Assembly (NCBI RefSeq): GCF_018614915.1
Contig: NZ_JAGGNU010000017.1
Location: 186,001 to 250,000 of the forward strand
Origin: Variovorax paradoxus
GTDB taxonomy: Bacteria > Pseudomonadota > Gammaproteobacteria > Burkholderiales > Burkholderiaceae_C
DNA length: 64,000 nucleotides
Direction of reading: 5' to 3'
How positions within the stretch are numbered: the first letter of the stretch is position 1; every line of letters starts with the position of its first letter. Positions 38,966 to 49,077 of the stretch are shown here, in pieces. Under the pieces are notes generated by a model that worked only from the letters and a program-made list of their open reading frames with translations, was not told where the DNA came from and ran no database searches. The position numbers were made by a program, and so were the translations under genes.

Positions 38966-39858
38966 GTCTCGATCCTTGGGGTGGCGTTGAAAAAAGGCAG
39001 GGCCTCGGCCAGCAGCTCGTGCGGCGCTTCCTCGGGAATGTAGTGGCCGCACGGCAAGGTTGCGCCCGACACGTCGGCAGCGCGTTCGCGCCATAGCGAG
39101 AGCACGTCGAAGCAGCGGCCGACGGCGCCGTGCTCGCCCCACAGTACGCGCAGCGGCTGGGTCAGCTTGAGACCGGCGGCGATGTCGGCTCGGTCGTGTT
39201 CGAGATCGATCGTGGCCGATGCCCGGTAGTCCTCGCAGATGCCCTGCGCGGTTCCCTCGATCGCCGCGCAGCGCTCGTACTCGGCCAGGGCCTCGGGTGC
39301 AAACGGCGCGAGACCGGCATGGCGGCTGCCCATGACACTGCGAACATAGCGCACCGGATCGCCCTCGATCAGCGCTTCGGGCAGGGGCGGTGGCTGGATC
39401 AGGAAGAACCAGTGCCAATAGGCGCGTGCAAAGGCCTCCGACGTGTCCCGGTACATCGCAAGCGTCGGCGCAATATCGAGCAGCATGAGCCGCTCGACCG
39501 ACTGCGCATGATCCGCAGCGAGCCGATGCGCCACGCGCGCACCGCGGTCGTGCGCCAACACGCCGAAGCGGCCAAAGCCGTGCTGCTGCATGACGTGCAG
39601 CGCATCGAGCGCCATCTCGCGTTTGCTGTAGGCCGCGTGCTCCGCATCGGCTGGGGGGCGGCCCGAGTCGCCGTAGCCGCGCAGATCGAGCATGACGACC
39701 GTGAAGTGCTGCGCCAGCACCGGCGCCGTGCGGTGCCAGATCGCATGCGTCTGCGGATGGCCGTGAAGCAGCAGCAGCGGCGCACCGCGTCCGCCGATGC
39801 GGCCGTGCAATTGCACGCCGTTGCGCGTCAGATCGAAGGTGGAGAACGAAGTGAACAC
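38962..39858 (-). CDS. Alpha/beta hydrolase, haloacetate (fluoroacetate) dehalogenase-like
   Basis: A 298-aa hydrolase. The nucleophile Asp and the substrate-carboxylate Arg pair are in LAHDRGARVAHRL (DRxxR). The second acidic residue is in MLLDIAPT. Halide-pocket residues are in AYWHWFFL and CEDYRAS. The catalytic His is in CGHYIPEEAPHE. These match the fluoroacetate dehalogenase signature, and Asp rather than Ser in the nucleophile elbow excludes an ordinary esterase. GTG 39858 fits the family length of about 300; an upstream ATG (39933) would overlap the divergent LysR start. Coupling to a tartrate dehydrogenase-like gene suggests a joint role in small halogenated or hydroxylated acid catabolism. 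Confidence 0.75.
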   Translation of the reverse strand: MFTSFSTFDLTRNGVQLHGRIGGRGAPLLLLHGHPQTHAIWHRTAPVLAQHFTVVMLDLRGYGDSGRPPADAEHAAYSKREMALDALHVMQQHGFGRFGVLAHDRGARVAHRLAADHAQSVERLMLLDIAPTLAMYRDTSEAFARAYWHWFFLIQPPPLPEALIEGDPVRYVRSVMGSRHAGLAPFAPEALAEYERCAAIEGTAQGICEDYRASATIDLEHDRADIAAGLKLTQPLRVLWGEHGAVGRCFDVLSLWRERAADVSGATLPCGHYIPEEAPHELLAEALPFFNATPRIET

Positions 39859-39932
39859 GGGGCGATTGTGCGTTGCGCGCCGCTCGGCATCAAGCAACAA
39901 TCGGCCGATTGATACTTTCCAATTTGGCAGCA

Positions 39933-40877
39933 ATGGATCGAACAGACCTGGAACTGGTGATCGCCATCCGCGACCGCGGCAGCCTCGCGGGCGCGGCGAC
40001 AGCGCTGGAGGTCGTGCCCTCCGTCGTCACCAAGCGGCTCGGCGCGCTCGAGGCACGGCTCGGCCAGCGCCTGTTCAATCGCACCACCCGGCGACTCAAT
40101 CTCACCCCCGAAGGCGAAGCCGTGTGCCTGCACGCCAAGGGCCTGCTGGAAGGATTTGCGGCGCTCGAAAACGAGCTCGGCGAGCGCCAGAACGATTTGG
40201 CCGGCACGATCCGCCTGGTGGCGACCTTCGGCTTCGGCCGTCACTGGCTCGGCCCGGCACTCGCGGCCTTCCACGAACAGCACCCTGCCCTGCAGTTTCA
40301 GCTGCAGCTGATGGAGCAACTGCCCGACCTCGGCGCCGAAGGGCACGACGGCGCTCTCTGGCTCTGGCCCGTGCAAGGCCGCCGCGCCGGCGACTGGGTC
40401 ACGCGCAGGATCGCGCGCAATCAGCGCGTGCTGGCGGCTGCGCCGAGTTATCTCGAGCGCCGCGGCAGGCCGGCGGATCTCGCCGCGCTGGCCGCGCACG
40501 ACTGCCTGGTGGCGCGCGAGAACGGCAACGGCAGCGAGCGCGAGGCCGCGCTCTGGACGCTGCGTCATGTCAGGGACGGCAGCACGACGCGTGTGCGTGT
40601 GCGCGGCCCGCTGTCGAGCAATTCGGGCGAGATGGTGCGCGACTGGTGCCTCGCAGGGCAGGGCATCATGCTGCGCAGCTTGTGGGACATCGCCCCGCAG
40701 CTCGCGTCGGGCGAACTCGCGCACGTACTGCCGCAGTTCGCCATGCCCGACGCAGACATCCAGTGGATTGCGCCTTGGCGCCCCAAGACGCCGCGGCGGG
40801 TGCGCGTGCTGGTCGACTTCCTGGTCGAACGCTTTCGCGGCGAACCGTGGAAACCCGAGGGCAGGCGTTCGCGCTGA
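39933..40877 (+). CDS. LysR-family transcriptional regulator
   Basis: A 314-aa LysR regulator. The winged helix-turn-helix is in ELVIAIRDRGSLAGAATALE and VVPSVVTKRLGALEARLGQR. The C-terminal ligand-binding domain contains GTIRLVATFGFGRHWLGPAL and a GMVRDWCLAGQGIMLRSLWD-like block, seen as SGEMVRDWCLAGQGIMLRS. It is divergent from the dehalogenase-like/ttuC pair, with 74 bases between the starts. By the usual LysR logic it controls those genes and itself. The inducer is unknown. A short spacer and converging EamA gene follow. Confidence 0.88.
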   Translation: MDRTDLELVIAIRDRGSLAGAATALEVVPSVVTKRLGALEARLGQRLFNRTTRRLNLTPEGEAVCLHAKGLLEGFAALENELGERQNDLAGTIRLVATFGFGRHWLGPALAAFHEQHPALQFQLQLMEQLPDLGAEGHDGALWLWPVQGRRAGDWVTRRIARNQRVLAAAPSYLERRGRPADLAALAAHDCLVARENGNGSEREAALWTLRHVRDGSTTRVRVRGPLSSNSGEMVRDWCLAGQGIMLRSLWDIAPQLASGELAHVLPQFAMPDADIQWIAPWRPKTPRRVRVLVDFLVERFRGEPWKPEGRRSR

Positions 40878-40883
40878 GTGCTC

Positions 40884-41765
40884 TCAGCCCTCGCCGCGCA
40901 CGACGAGGCTCACGCCGACAGCGGTCATCGCTATGCCCGCCAGCGTGATCGCGGTGATCGGCTCCGCGAAGAGAAGCCAGGCCATCACCGCGGTGCATGG
41001 GGGAACGAGATAGAGCAGGCTCGTGACCGCCGTGGCCGTGCCGCGCTGGATCAGCATGTAGAGCAGCGAGCTGCCGCCCAGTGACAACGCCAGCACCGAC
41101 CAGGCCATTGCGCCGCCCGAAGACAGGTTCCACTGGATGCTGTCGGTCTCCAGCGCCGCGAACGGCAGCGTGACGACCAGGGCGGCGGCAAGCTGGATGG
41201 CGCCCGCGCAGCGCACGTCGCCCGGCGCGACGAAGCGCTTCTGGTACAGCGTGCCTGCCGTGATGGAAAACAGCGCCATCAGCGCCAGCCCCATGGTCAG
41301 GGCCGTGACCTCCCCGCCCTGCCCGAATTTGCGCGACACCACCAGCACCAGCCCGGCGAAACCCAATGCCAGCCCGGCCCATTGGCGGCGCGTGATCGAG
41401 CCGCCTCGCATCGACAGCCAGACGGCGGTGAGCACCGGCTGGATGCCGACCAGCAGTGCGATCAGCCCCGAACCCATGCCGGCCCGCACCGCGGCCCAGA
41501 CGCCGCCGAGATAGCCCGCCTGCATCAGGACGCCGGTGATCGCGAGATGCCCCCATTGCGCGCGCTGCCGCGGCCATGCTGCGCGCGCGAGCCGCACCCA
41601 GAGGAGAAAGCAGACCACCGACAGCGCATAGCGCACGGCCAGGAACTTGAGCGGCGGGGCATAGGGCATGCCGTAACGCGCGACGATGAAGCCGGTGCTC
41701 CAGATGAGCACGAAGACGGCAGGCATGGCGCGCAGCCAGCCCGATGACGGGGCCGCACCCGTCAT
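40884..41765 (-). CDS. EamA-family (DMT) inner-membrane transporter
   Basis: A 293-aa protein with ten predicted transmembrane helices and two EamA repeats. One begins MPAVFVLIWSTGFIVARYGM, and the second is around ALMALFSITAGTLYQKRF. YLVPPCTAVMAWLLFAEPIT is the typical second-repeat signature. It probably exports a metabolite or amino acid. It overlaps pgsA by 4 bases and is convergent with the LysR gene. Its substrate cannot be told. Confidence 0.85.
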   Translation of the reverse strand: MTGAAPSSGWLRAMPAVFVLIWSTGFIVARYGMPYAPPLKFLAVRYALSVVCFLLWVRLARAAWPRQRAQWGHLAITGVLMQAGYLGGVWAAVRAGMGSGLIALLVGIQPVLTAVWLSMRGGSITRRQWAGLALGFAGLVLVVSRKFGQGGEVTALTMGLALMALFSITAGTLYQKRFVAPGDVRCAGAIQLAAALVVTLPFAALETDSIQWNLSSGGAMAWSVLALSLGGSSLLYMLIQRGTATAVTSLLYLVPPCTAVMAWLLFAEPITAITLAGIAMTAVGVSLVVRGEG

Positions 41766-42328
41766 TTAGCGCGGGCCCGGATTTCGGGAATTGCCTTCTG
41801 CAGGTAATAGACCATCGACCAGACGGTGAGCACGGCCGATATCCAGATCAGCCATTGCCCCCAGACGCCGGTGTCGATCAGGCCGAACAGGGTGCCGTTG
41901 AAAAGCAGGAACGGGATCGCGACCATCTGCACCACGGTCTTGACCTTGCCGATCATGTGGACCGCCACGCTCTTGCCGGCGCCGATCTGCGCCATCCATT
42001 CGCGCAGGGCGGAGATGGCGATCTCGCGGCCGATGATGATCAGCGCCACGAAGACGTCGGCGCGGTTCAGGTGCACCAGCACGAGCAGCGAAGCGCACAC
42101 GAGGAACTTGTCGGCCACAGGATCGAGGAAGGCCCCGAAGGCCGAGGTCTGATTGAGCCTGCGCGCCAGGAAGCCGTCGAGCCAGTCGGTCGCGGCGAAG
42201 ACGATGAACATCACCGTGGCGACCAGGTTCCGCATCGGCTCGGACAGCGGCAGGTAGAACACGCCCACGATCAACGGGATCGCGACGATGCGCGTCCAGG
42301 TCATGATCGTTGGGAGCGTCCAGAACAT
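41762..42328 (-). CDS. pgsA: CDP-diacylglycerol-glycerol-3-phosphate 3-phosphatidyltransferase
   Basis: A 188-aa membrane enzyme for phosphatidylglycerol phosphate synthesis. The complete CDP-alcohol phosphotransferase motif is visible: D48, D51, G52, A55, R56, G65, D69 and D73 (DWLDGFLARRLN, then FGAFLDPVADK). Several hydrophobic helices follow. ATG 42328 (MFWTLPTIMTWTRI) is the family start; an upstream ATG 16 codons earlier is unlikely. It lies 44 bases after uvrC on the same strand, the usual uvrC-pgsA order in proteobacteria. Confidence 0.92.
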   Translation of the reverse strand: MFWTLPTIMTWTRIVAIPLIVGVFYLPLSEPMRNLVATVMFIVFAATDWLDGFLARRLNQTSAFGAFLDPVADKFLVCASLLVLVHLNRADVFVALIIIGREIAISALREWMAQIGAGKSVAVHMIGKVKTVVQMVAIPFLLFNGTLFGLIDTGVWGQWLIWISAVLTVWSMVYYLQKAIPEIRARAK

Positions 42329-42372
42329 TGCGGTGATTGTGTCATGGGGCCGGCATGGCCTCGCGCGCAAGG

Positions 42373-44334
42373 TCAATGCAGGGCGCGGTAGATCTCTTCT
42401 GCGAGTTCGAATGCGATGCCGTCGACCGAAGCGATGTCTTCCACGCTTGCCGCCGCCACACCACGAATGCCGCCGAAGCGCTGCAGCAGGCGCGCGCGCC
42501 GCTTGGGCCCGATGCCCGGGATGTCTTCCAGCTGACTGCCACCCACCCGCACCTTGGCTCGCCTGGCGCGCATACCGGTGATCGCGAAGCGGTGCGCCTC
42601 GTCGCGGATCTGCGCGACCAGCATCAGCGCCGCCGAATCACGGCCGAGGTACACCTTCTCGCGGCCGTCGGCATATACCAGCTCCTCGAGCCCAACCTTG
42701 CGGCCCTCGCCCTTCTCCACGCCGACGATCAGCGACAGCGGCAGGCCCAACTCGCCGAAGACCTCGCGCGCCATCGACACCTGACCCTTGCCGCCATCGA
42801 CCAGCACGAGGTCGGGCATGCGCGCCGCCCGCGTGCCCGGCCGCGCGTCGGTGCCGGCACCGCCTGCATCGCCGGCGGGCGGCGCGTCCATCTCCGCTGC
42901 CATCGCCTCGGCTAGCTTGCCGTAGCGACGGTGCAGCACCTGGCGCATCGCTGCGTAGTCGTCGCCGGGCGTGATGCCTTCGATGTTGTAGCGGCGGTAC
43001 TCGCGGTTCTGCATCGTGTGGTGCTCGAACACCACGCACGAGGCCTGGGTCGCCTCGCCGGCGGTGTGCGAGATGTCGAAGCATTCGACGCGGAAGTTGT
43101 CGAGATCGTCGGGTGCGAGTTCCAGCGCATCGACCAGGGCGCGCGTGCGCGCTTGTTGCGAGCCCTCCTCGGCGAGCAGGCGCGCGAGCTGGAGCCCGGC
43201 ATTCGTCTGCGCCATCTCGAGCCAGTGGCGCCGCTGCTCGCGCGGCTGGAACACGGCCGTGATGCGCGTGCCGGCCTGCTGGGCGACCGCTTCGATCAGC
43301 TCGCGGCTCACAGGCTCGCTCAGCACCAGCGTGGCCGGGACCGGCACGTCGATGTAGTGCTGTGCGATGAAGGCTTCGAGCACCTGCACTTCCACGGATT
43401 CGCCGAGCGGCCCGCCCTCGCCGCCTTCCATGGCGCTCTCGCCATGCTGGATCTGCGCCGCGTCTTCGACGTGCACCGGGAAATAGGGGCGGTCGCCCAG
43501 GTGCCGGCCGCCGCGCACCATCGCGAGGTTGACGCAGGCCTTGCCGCCCTGCACCTTGACCGCCAGGATATCGACGTCCTTGTCGGAGGCGATCTCGACC
43601 GACTGCTGATGCAGCACGCGAGACAGCGCCGACATCTGGTTGCGCAGCTCGGCCGCCTGCTCGAACTCCAGCTTCTCGGCGTGCGACACCATGCGTGCCT
43701 CGAGCTGGGTGAGCACGGCCTGCGTGTCCCCCATCAGGAAGGCCTCGGCGTTGGCCACGTCCTGCGCATAGGCCTCGGGCGCGATGTAGCCCACGCAGGG
43801 GCCGGTGCAGCGCTTGATCTGGTAGAGCAGGCAAGGCCGGGTGCGGTTGGCATAGACCGTGTCCTCGCAGGTGCGCAGCTTGAAGACCTTCTGCAGCAGC
43901 TGGATCGACTCCTTCACCGCCCAGGCGCTCGGGTACGGGCCGAAGTAGCGATGCTTGCGATCGACCGCCCCGCGGTAGTAGGCCAGGCGCGGGAAGGTGT
44001 GCGACGCGATCTTCAGGTAGGGATAGCTCTTGTCGTCGCGGAACAGGATGTTGTAGCGCGGCTTGAGCGTCTTGATGAGGTTGTTCTCGAGCAGCAGCGC
44101 CTCGGCCTCGGAGCGCACCACCGTGGTCTCCATGCGGGCGATCTTCGAGATCATGTGGCCGATGCGGGTGCCGGCGTGGTTCTTCTGGAAGTAGTTGGCG
44201 ACACGCTTCTTGAGATTACGCGCCTTGCCCACATACAGCACGGCACCCGCGGCGTCGAAGTAGCGGTAGACGCCCGGCAGTTGCGGCAATGCCGCCACTT
44301 CGCTGAGCAGTTGATCGGAATGCATCTCGGACAT
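42373..44334 (-). CDS. uvrC: Excinuclease ABC subunit C
   Basis: A 653-aa nuclease subunit of UvrABC repair. The N-terminal GIY-YIG domain is [12 protein letters not shown]...[15 protein letters not shown]. The Cys-rich region contains [19 protein letters not shown]. The UVR motif is at about 205-240. The RNase H-like 5'-incision domain has [13 protein letters not shown] and [13 protein letters not shown]. Tandem HhH motifs end the protein ([20 protein letters not shown]). An acidic/Gly-rich insertion (residues about 500-525) is mildly unusual. It is divergent from earP, with 17 bases between starts. Confidence 0.95.
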   Translation of the reverse strand: MSEMHSDQLLSEVAALPQLPGVYRYFDAAGAVLYVGKARNLKKRVANYFQKNHAGTRIGHMISKIARMETTVVRSEAEALLLENNLIKTLKPRYNILFRDDKSYPYLKIASHTFPRLAYYRGAVDRKHRYFGPYPSAWAVKESIQLLQKVFKLRTCEDTVYANRTRPCLLYQIKRCTGPCVGYIAPEAYAQDVANAEAFLMGDTQAVLTQLEARMVSHAEKLEFEQAAELRNQMSALSRVLHQQSVEIASDKDVDILAVKVQGGKACVNLAMVRGGRHLGDRPYFPVHVEDAAQIQHGESAMEGGEGGPLGESVEVQVLEAFIAQHYIDVPVPATLVLSEPVSRELIEAVAQQAGTRITAVFQPREQRRHWLEMAQTNAGLQLARLLAEEGSQQARTRALVDALELAPDDLDNFRVECFDISHTAGEATQASCVVFEHHTMQNREYRRYNIEGITPGDDYAAMRQVLHRRYGKLAEAMAAEMDAPPAGDAGGAGTDARPGTRAARMPDLVLVDGGKGQVSMAREVFGELGLPLSLIVGVEKGEGRKVGLEELVYADGREKVYLGRDSAALMLVAQIRDEAHRFAITGMRARRAKVRVGGSQLEDIPGIGPKRRARLLQRFGGIRGVAAASVEDIASVDGIAFELAEEIYRALH

Positions 44335-44351
44335 CTGTAGAGTATCTCGCG

Positions 44352-45407
44352 ATGCGCTGGAACATCTTCTGCAAGGTCATCGACAACCACGGCGACGCCG
44401 GCGTCTGCTGGCGGCTGGCGTGCGGGCTCGCGGCGCGAGGCGAAACGGTGCGGCTGTGGATCGACGATCCGTCGGCGCTGACCTGGATGGCGCCAAGTGG
44501 TCGCAAGGGCGTCGAGGTCGTTACCTGGACCCGGAAGGATGCGGCACGACAGGCCGCTGCCGCCCCGCCGCCGGAGGTGCTGATCGAGGCCTTCGGCTGC
44601 AATCCGGCGCCCGAACTGATCGAGCGCTTTGCCGCATCCGCGCCGCGCGCCTGGATCAACCTCGAGTACCTTTCAGCCGAGCCCTATGTCGAGCGCCTGC
44701 ATGGACTGCCCTCGCCCGTGTTCAAGGGGCCGGGCGCCAATCTGACCAAGCACTTCTTCTACCCCGGCTTCACGCCCGCGACCGGCGGATTGCTGCGTGA
44801 GCCGGACCTGCTCGAGCGCCGCCAGCGCTTCGATCGCGCGGCCTGGCTCGCGCGGCAGGGCATCGCGTGGAGCGGCGAGCGCCTCGTTTGTCTGTTCTGT
44901 TACGAGCCGCCGGCGCTCGACGCCCTGCTCGCCCAGTTCGAGCGTGCCGGCGAGAACATCCACCTGCTCGTGACCGCCGGTCGCGCGTCTCGCGCCCTGC
45001 CACCGGGTCCGGCGCAGCGCGGCGCGCTCTCCATTACCTGGCTGCCGCAGTTGCCGCAGACCGACTTCGACCAGCTGCTCTGGGCCTGCGACCTGAATTT
45101 CGTCAGGGGCGAAGATTCGCTGGTGCGCGCGCTCTGGGCCGGGTCGCCCTTCGTCTGGCAAATCTACGCGCAGGACGACGATGCCCACCATACCAAGCTG
45201 GGCGCCCTCCTCGACTGGATGGGAGCCCCGGCGACGCTGCGCCGCTTCCATCACCTGTGGAACGGCATGGCCGAAGGCGAGCTGCCGGTTCTAGACGATG
45301 CGACGCTGGCATCCTGGGGTGCCGCCTGCACCGCCGCGCGCGCGCGGCTGCTCGCACAGGACGATCTTCTGACCCGTCTGCTGACCTTTGTCGCCCAAAA
45401 AAGCTAA
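44352..45407 (+). CDS. earP: EF-P arginine rhamnosyltransferase
   Basis: A 351-aa GT-B glycosyltransferase that moves rhamnose from dTDP-L-rhamnose to Arg32 of EF-P. The N-terminal block [20 protein letters not shown] contains the essential Asp region. The donor-binding C-terminal half includes the [20 protein letters not shown] block with the RGEDS motif and [15 protein letters not shown]. It is upstream of efp on the same strand, with a 138-base leader between. This tight linkage is characteristic and supports the call. It acts in the cytoplasm on EF-P to allow translation of polyproline stretches. Confidence 0.95.
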   Translation: MRWNIFCKVIDNHGDAGVCWRLACGLAARGETVRLWIDDPSALTWMAPSGRKGVEVVTWTRKDAARQAAAAPPPEVLIEAFGCNPAPELIERFAASAPRAWINLEYLSAEPYVERLHGLPSPVFKGPGANLTKHFFYPGFTPATGGLLREPDLLERRQRFDRAAWLARQGIAWSGERLVCLFCYEPPALDALLAQFERAGENIHLLVTAGRASRALPPGPAQRGALSITWLPQLPQTDFDQLLWACDLNFVRGEDSLVRALWAGSPFVWQIYAQDDDAHHTKLGALLDWMGAPATLRRFHHLWNGMAEGELPVLDDATLASWGAACTAARARLLAQDDLLTRLLTFVAQKS

Positions 45408-45545
45408 AATTGCGGGCTTTGCGGATTTCCGGCCGGGGCCAGCCCTGTTTGCCGCACCCTCCGCTGAATCCACCGCGGTGAATGTGTCAAAGGGATCTAC
45501 GAACCCGATGGCGCACCGAGCGGCCAACATCCAGAGACCCTGATT

Positions 45546-46100
45546 ATGAAAATCGCTCAAGAAATCCGCGCCGGCAATGTGATCATGCACGGCAAGGACC
45601 CGATGGTCGTCCTCAAGACCGAATACAGCCGCGGCGGCCGCAATTCCGCCACCGTGCGCATGAAGCTCAAGAGCCTGATCGCCAACTTCAACACCGAAGT
45701 CGTGTTCAAGGCCGACGACAAGATGGAGCAGATCGTGCTCGACAAGAAGGAGTGCACCTACTCCTACTTCGCCGATCCGATGTACGTCTGCATGGACACC
45801 GAGTACAACCAGTACGAAGTCGAAGCCGAGAACATGGGCGACTCGCTCAACTACCTCGAAGACGGCATGCCGGTCGAAGTGGTGTTCTACGACGGCAAGG
45901 CGATCTCGGTCGAACTGCCGACCAGCGTCGAGCGCGAAATCACCTGGACCGAGCCAGCCGTCAAGGGCGACACCTCAGGCAAAGTGATGAAGCCAGCCAA
46001 GATTTCCACCGGTTTCGAGGTCGGCGTGCCGCTGTTCGTCGCCCAGGGCGACCGCATCGAAATCGACACCCGCACCGGCGAGTACCGCAAACGCGTCTGA
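45546..46100 (+). CDS. efp: Elongation factor P, arginine (EarP) type
   Basis: A 184-aa EF-P with the three-domain tRNA-like plan. The loop [17 protein letters not shown] places Arg at residue 32, the rhamnosylation target, rather than the Lys34 used by EpmA. The C-terminal [20 protein letters not shown] signature is intact. It rescues ribosomes stalled at polyproline. It is paired with earP upstream and closed by an intrinsic terminator 20 bases after the stop. Confidence 0.96.
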   Translation: MKIAQEIRAGNVIMHGKDPMVVLKTEYSRGGRNSATVRMKLKSLIANFNTEVVFKADDKMEQIVLDKKECTYSYFADPMYVCMDTEYNQYEVEAENMGDSLNYLEDGMPVEVVFYDGKAISVELPTSVEREITWTEPAVKGDTSGKVMKPAKISTGFEVGVPLFVAQGDRIEIDTRTGEYRKRV

Positions 46101-46121
46101 ACACGTGCTGACCTGACGAAG

Positions 46122-46145
46122 AAGGCTCCTGCGGGAGCCTTTTTT
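46122..46145 (+). terminator. Intrinsic terminator after efp
   Basis: AAGGCTCC-TGCG-GGAGCCTT with an 8-bp stem is followed by a run of six T in all. It ends the earP-efp transcript before the enoyl-CoA hydratase gene. Confidence 0.9.
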
Positions 46146-46223
46146 GCGTACGCTCGCGGCATGAGCGCCGCCCGGCCGCTCCGAAGGCGCTCGCACCGCA
46201 GTGCGAAGCACGAAGGTACTCCA

Positions 46224-47000
46224 ATGAACACCGCTTCTGTTCGCACCGAGATCGACGGCCCCGTCAGCACCATCGTCATGAGCCGCCCCCGGCAGCGCAA
46301 CGCGGTCGACCGCGAAATGGCGACGCGGCTGCGCGAGGCCTTCGAGCGCTTCGAGGCTGACGACAGCCAGCGCGTGGCGGTGCTCTGGGGCGATCACGGC
46401 GTGTTCTGCGCCGGCGCCGACCTGGGCGCGGTGAACGATCCGGCACGCCGCAACGAGGTGGATCCCGAAGGCGGCGGCACCGGCCCCATGGGGCCCACGC
46501 GCATGGCGCTCGTCAAGCCGCTGATCGCCGCCATCAGCGGCCATGCCGTGGCGGGCGGCCTCGAACTCGCCTTGCTGGCCGACCTGCGCGTGGCCGAGCA
46601 AAGCGCCGTGCTCGGCGTGTTCTGCCGCCGCTGGGGCGTGCCCCTGATCGACGGCGGCACCGTGCGGCTGCCGCGCATCGTCGGCATGGCCCGGGCGCTG
46701 GACCTGATCCTCACCGGCCGCGCCGTGACCGCCGACGAAGCGCTCGCCATGGGCCTGGTCAATCGCGTCGTGCCTGAAGGCGGCGCGCGGCAGGCAGCCG
46801 AACAGCTTGCGCGCGAGCTGGCCGCTTTCCCGCAGCGGTGCATGCTGGCGGACCGCGCATCCGCCTACGCCCAGTGGGATCTGCCGCTGGTCGAAGCCTT
46901 GCGGCACGAGGGCCGCCGGGGCGCCCCCATCGTCGCGGCCGAAGGCGAGGCCGGCGCCGCCCGCTTCGTCGGCGGCGCCGGGCGGCATGGCCAGTTCTGA
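46224..47000 (+). CDS. Enoyl-CoA hydratase/isomerase family (crotonase)
   Basis: A 258-aa crotonase-fold protein. VAVLWGDHGVFCAGADLGAV holds the first oxyanion-hole strand, and AAISGHAVAGGLELALLADL the second oxyanion Gly. RRWGVPLIDGGTVRLPRIVG follows. Family enzymes need Glu/Asp at the active site; here the position after CRRWGVPL is Ile-Asp, and an Asp occurs at LIDGG, so activity is likely but the reaction is unclear. ATG 46224 is chosen over 46161. It may act in fatty-acid or related CoA-ester breakdown. Confidence 0.82.
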   Translation: MNTASVRTEIDGPVSTIVMSRPRQRNAVDREMATRLREAFERFEADDSQRVAVLWGDHGVFCAGADLGAVNDPARRNEVDPEGGGTGPMGPTRMALVKPLIAAISGHAVAGGLELALLADLRVAEQSAVLGVFCRRWGVPLIDGGTVRLPRIVGMARALDLILTGRAVTADEALAMGLVNRVVPEGGARQAAEQLARELAAFPQRCMLADRASAYAQWDLPLVEALRHEGRRGAPIVAAEGEAGAARFVGGAGRHGQF

Positions 47001-47041
47001 GTTGCTGCGCGCACAATCCAAGACCATTCCTTCGCCAGACC

Positions 47042-47908
47042 ATGCACAACAGCACGCACGACCTTCACGACAAACGCCTCGCCGACGCCTGGGCCACGCT
47101 GCAGTCCCATGCCGACAAGGGCCTTCCCCTTCATTCCGACCCCTCGCGCCTCGCCTTCGCCGACCCCGAGTTCCTGCTGCGCCGCGAAACGCGCGGGCTG
47201 CGCATGCAGCTCGAGCTGATGAAACCCGACCTCGAGATGCGCGCGCACGGCATCGAGAACACGGTGGTGGTGTTCGGCAGCGCCCGCTTTCGAAGCGAAG
47301 AGGAATCCGGCGCCCTGATCGCCCAGGCCGAGGCAGCCGGCGAGGTGGGAACGGCGGCCCGCTGGCGCAAGCTGGCGCGCAGCTCGCACTACTACGAAAA
47401 GGCGCGCGCCTTCGGCAAGCTGGTCGCGCAGTACAGCGATGACAAGGACCCGGCAGACAAGCTCTTCGTCTGCACCGGCGGCGGCCCCGGCATCATGCAA
47501 GCCGCCAACCGCGGCGCCTATGAAGGCGGTGGCCTCTCGGTCGGCCTTGCGATCGCGCTGCCGATGGAAGAGGAAGCCAATCCCTACGTCACGCCGGCAT
47601 TGAGCTTCAAGTTCCACTACTTCGCGATCCGCAAGATGCATTTCATGATGCGGGCGAAGGCGCTGGTGGCGTTTCCGGGCGGCTTCGGCACGCTGGACGA
47701 ACTGTTCGAGGTCATCACCCTGGTGCAGACCCGCAAGGCGAAGCCAGTGCCGATCGTGCTCTTCGGCTCGGACTATTGGAAGCAGCTGATCAACTTCGAT
47801 TTCCTGGCCGAGGAAGGCGTGATCTCGCCGGAGGATGTGAAGCTGATCGAGTACGTGGATTCGCCGCAGGACGCGTGGGACGCGATCAAGCGCTTCTACA
47901 AGCTCTGA
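47042..47908 (+). CDS. LOG-family protein (cytokinin riboside phosphoribohydrolase-like)
   Basis: A 288-aa protein of the LOG/TIGR00730 group. The nucleotide-binding CTGGGPGIMQAANRGAYEGG and the catalytic PGGFGTLDELFEVITLVQTR are intact. The N-terminal 100 residues are an extension that larger bacterial relatives often carry. LOG proteins hydrolyse nucleoside monophosphates between base and ribose 5-phosphate. The cytokinin role is proven only in some members. The gene ends in a 13-base convergent overlap with the MFS gene. Confidence 0.85.
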   Translation: MHNSTHDLHDKRLADAWATLQSHADKGLPLHSDPSRLAFADPEFLLRRETRGLRMQLELMKPDLEMRAHGIENTVVVFGSARFRSEEESGALIAQAEAAGEVGTAARWRKLARSSHYYEKARAFGKLVAQYSDDKDPADKLFVCTGGGPGIMQAANRGAYEGGGLSVGLAIALPMEEEANPYVTPALSFKFHYFAIRKMHFMMRAKALVAFPGGFGTLDELFEVITLVQTRKAKPVPIVLFGSDYWKQLINFDFLAEEGVISPEDVKLIEYVDSPQDAWDAIKRFYKL

Positions 47909-49077
47909 TCGCGAGCGGGTAGCTGCAGGCCCCACACCGCCCGCGTCCCCAGCGCCACCACGCCGCCGACCAGCCAGAACACGCCGGCGATGCCGATCAG
48001 CGCGCCGACCGAGCCGAACAGCATCGGCATCGCGACGCTCGAGGCATTGATGGTCATGAGCCGCAGCCCGAGCGCCTCGCCGTGGCGCGCGTGCGGCGTG
48101 ATCTGGTGCAGCATGCTCATCACCATCGGCTGCACAGCGCCGAGCGCGAAGCCCAGCACCACCGAGCAGATGCCCATCGCGAGCGCCGACGACAGGAACG
48201 GATAGACCGCGAACACCAGCGCCGTCACCACGCTCGATGTGGCGATCACGCTGCGTTCGGATGCACGCGCCGCCACGAGCGGCAGCACGACCCGGATCAC
48301 GGCCGCGGCGATCGCGAAAGCGCCGAGGATCGAGCCGATCACCGAAGCCCCCAGGCCGCGCTCGTGGCCGAGGATGGGCAGCACGAAGGCGTGCACATCC
48401 CAGCTGGAGGACTGAAGCCAGTTCACGAACAGCAGGCGCCGGAACATCGACGCCCTGAGCAGGTCCCAGGCGCGCGGCCTGGCGCCATCGGCCGGCTGAG
48501 GCACGCGCGGCAGTTCGTGCGTGGTGCGAGCGAAGAACCAGCCAGCGAGCGGCAGCAGCGCCAACGCGGCGAAGGCGATGCGAAAGGCCGGCAGGTCGGC
48601 AGGAGCGCGGCCCGCATGATCGATCAGCAGCCCGGCGCAGAAAGGCCCGAGGAAGTTGGCCAGCGCCGGCGCGATCGCCAGCCAGCTGAACACCTTCTTG
48701 AGTTGCACCGGATTGGCAGCGGCACGCCCGACGTGGCGCTGCAGCGCGATCACGGCCGCGCCCGTGGCGCCCCCGGTCATCAGGGCTGAGAGGCACAGCA
48801 CGGGAAAGAGAGGCACCGCCGCTGCCAGCGCAGAACCGCCCGAAGCCGCGAGCACCGCGAGCATCAGCGGCCGCTTGAGGCCGTGCCGATCGGCGAAGCG
48901 CCCGGCCGGCAGCGCGAGGAAAACCTGCGTGAGCGCGAATAAGGCGATCAGGATGCCGACCGCCGCCGCGCTGTAGCCCTGCTGAAGCGCAAGCAAGGGC
49001 GCACCGAGACGCATGCCGGCCATCGCCGCGTGCAGCAGGATCTGGGCCGCGATGAGCCGCAGCAACTCGGCCGTCAC
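47896..49077 (-). CDS. Major facilitator superfamily transporter (12 TM)
   Basis: A 393-aa protein with two six-helix halves. The loop 2-3 motif is AGRFADRHGLKRPLMLAVLA, close to the MFS A motif. The N-terminal half has FALTQVFLALPAG, and the C-terminal half VVLGFALGAVQPMVMSMLHQ. It probably exports drugs or metabolites; the substrate is not evident. It overlaps rmuC by 4 bases (ATGA) and converges with the LOG gene. Confidence 0.85.
   Translation of the reverse strand: MTAELLRLIAAQILLHAAMAGMRLGAPLLALQQGYSAAAVGILIALFALTQVFLALPAGRFADRHGLKRPLMLAVLAASGGSALAAAVPLFPVLCLSALMTGGATGAAVIALQRHVGRAAANPVQLKKVFSWLAIAPALANFLGPFCAGLLIDHAGRAPADLPAFRIAFAALALLPLAGWFFARTTHELPRVPQPADGARPRAWDLLRASMFRRLLFVNWLQSSSWDVHAFVLPILGHERGLGASVIGSILGAFAIAAAVIRVVLPLVAARASERSVIATSSVVTALVFAVYPFLSSALAMGICSVVLGFALGAVQPMVMSMLHQITPHARHGEALGLRLMTINASSVAMPMLFGSVGALIGIAGVFWLVGGVVALGTRAVWGLQLPARDQSL

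Noticed and set aside
37880..39418. A 512-codon fusion reading through the tartrate dehydrogenase-like gene
   Set aside because: The N-terminal 150 codons are a shifted frame of the dehalogenase-like gene. The family start is ATG 38965.
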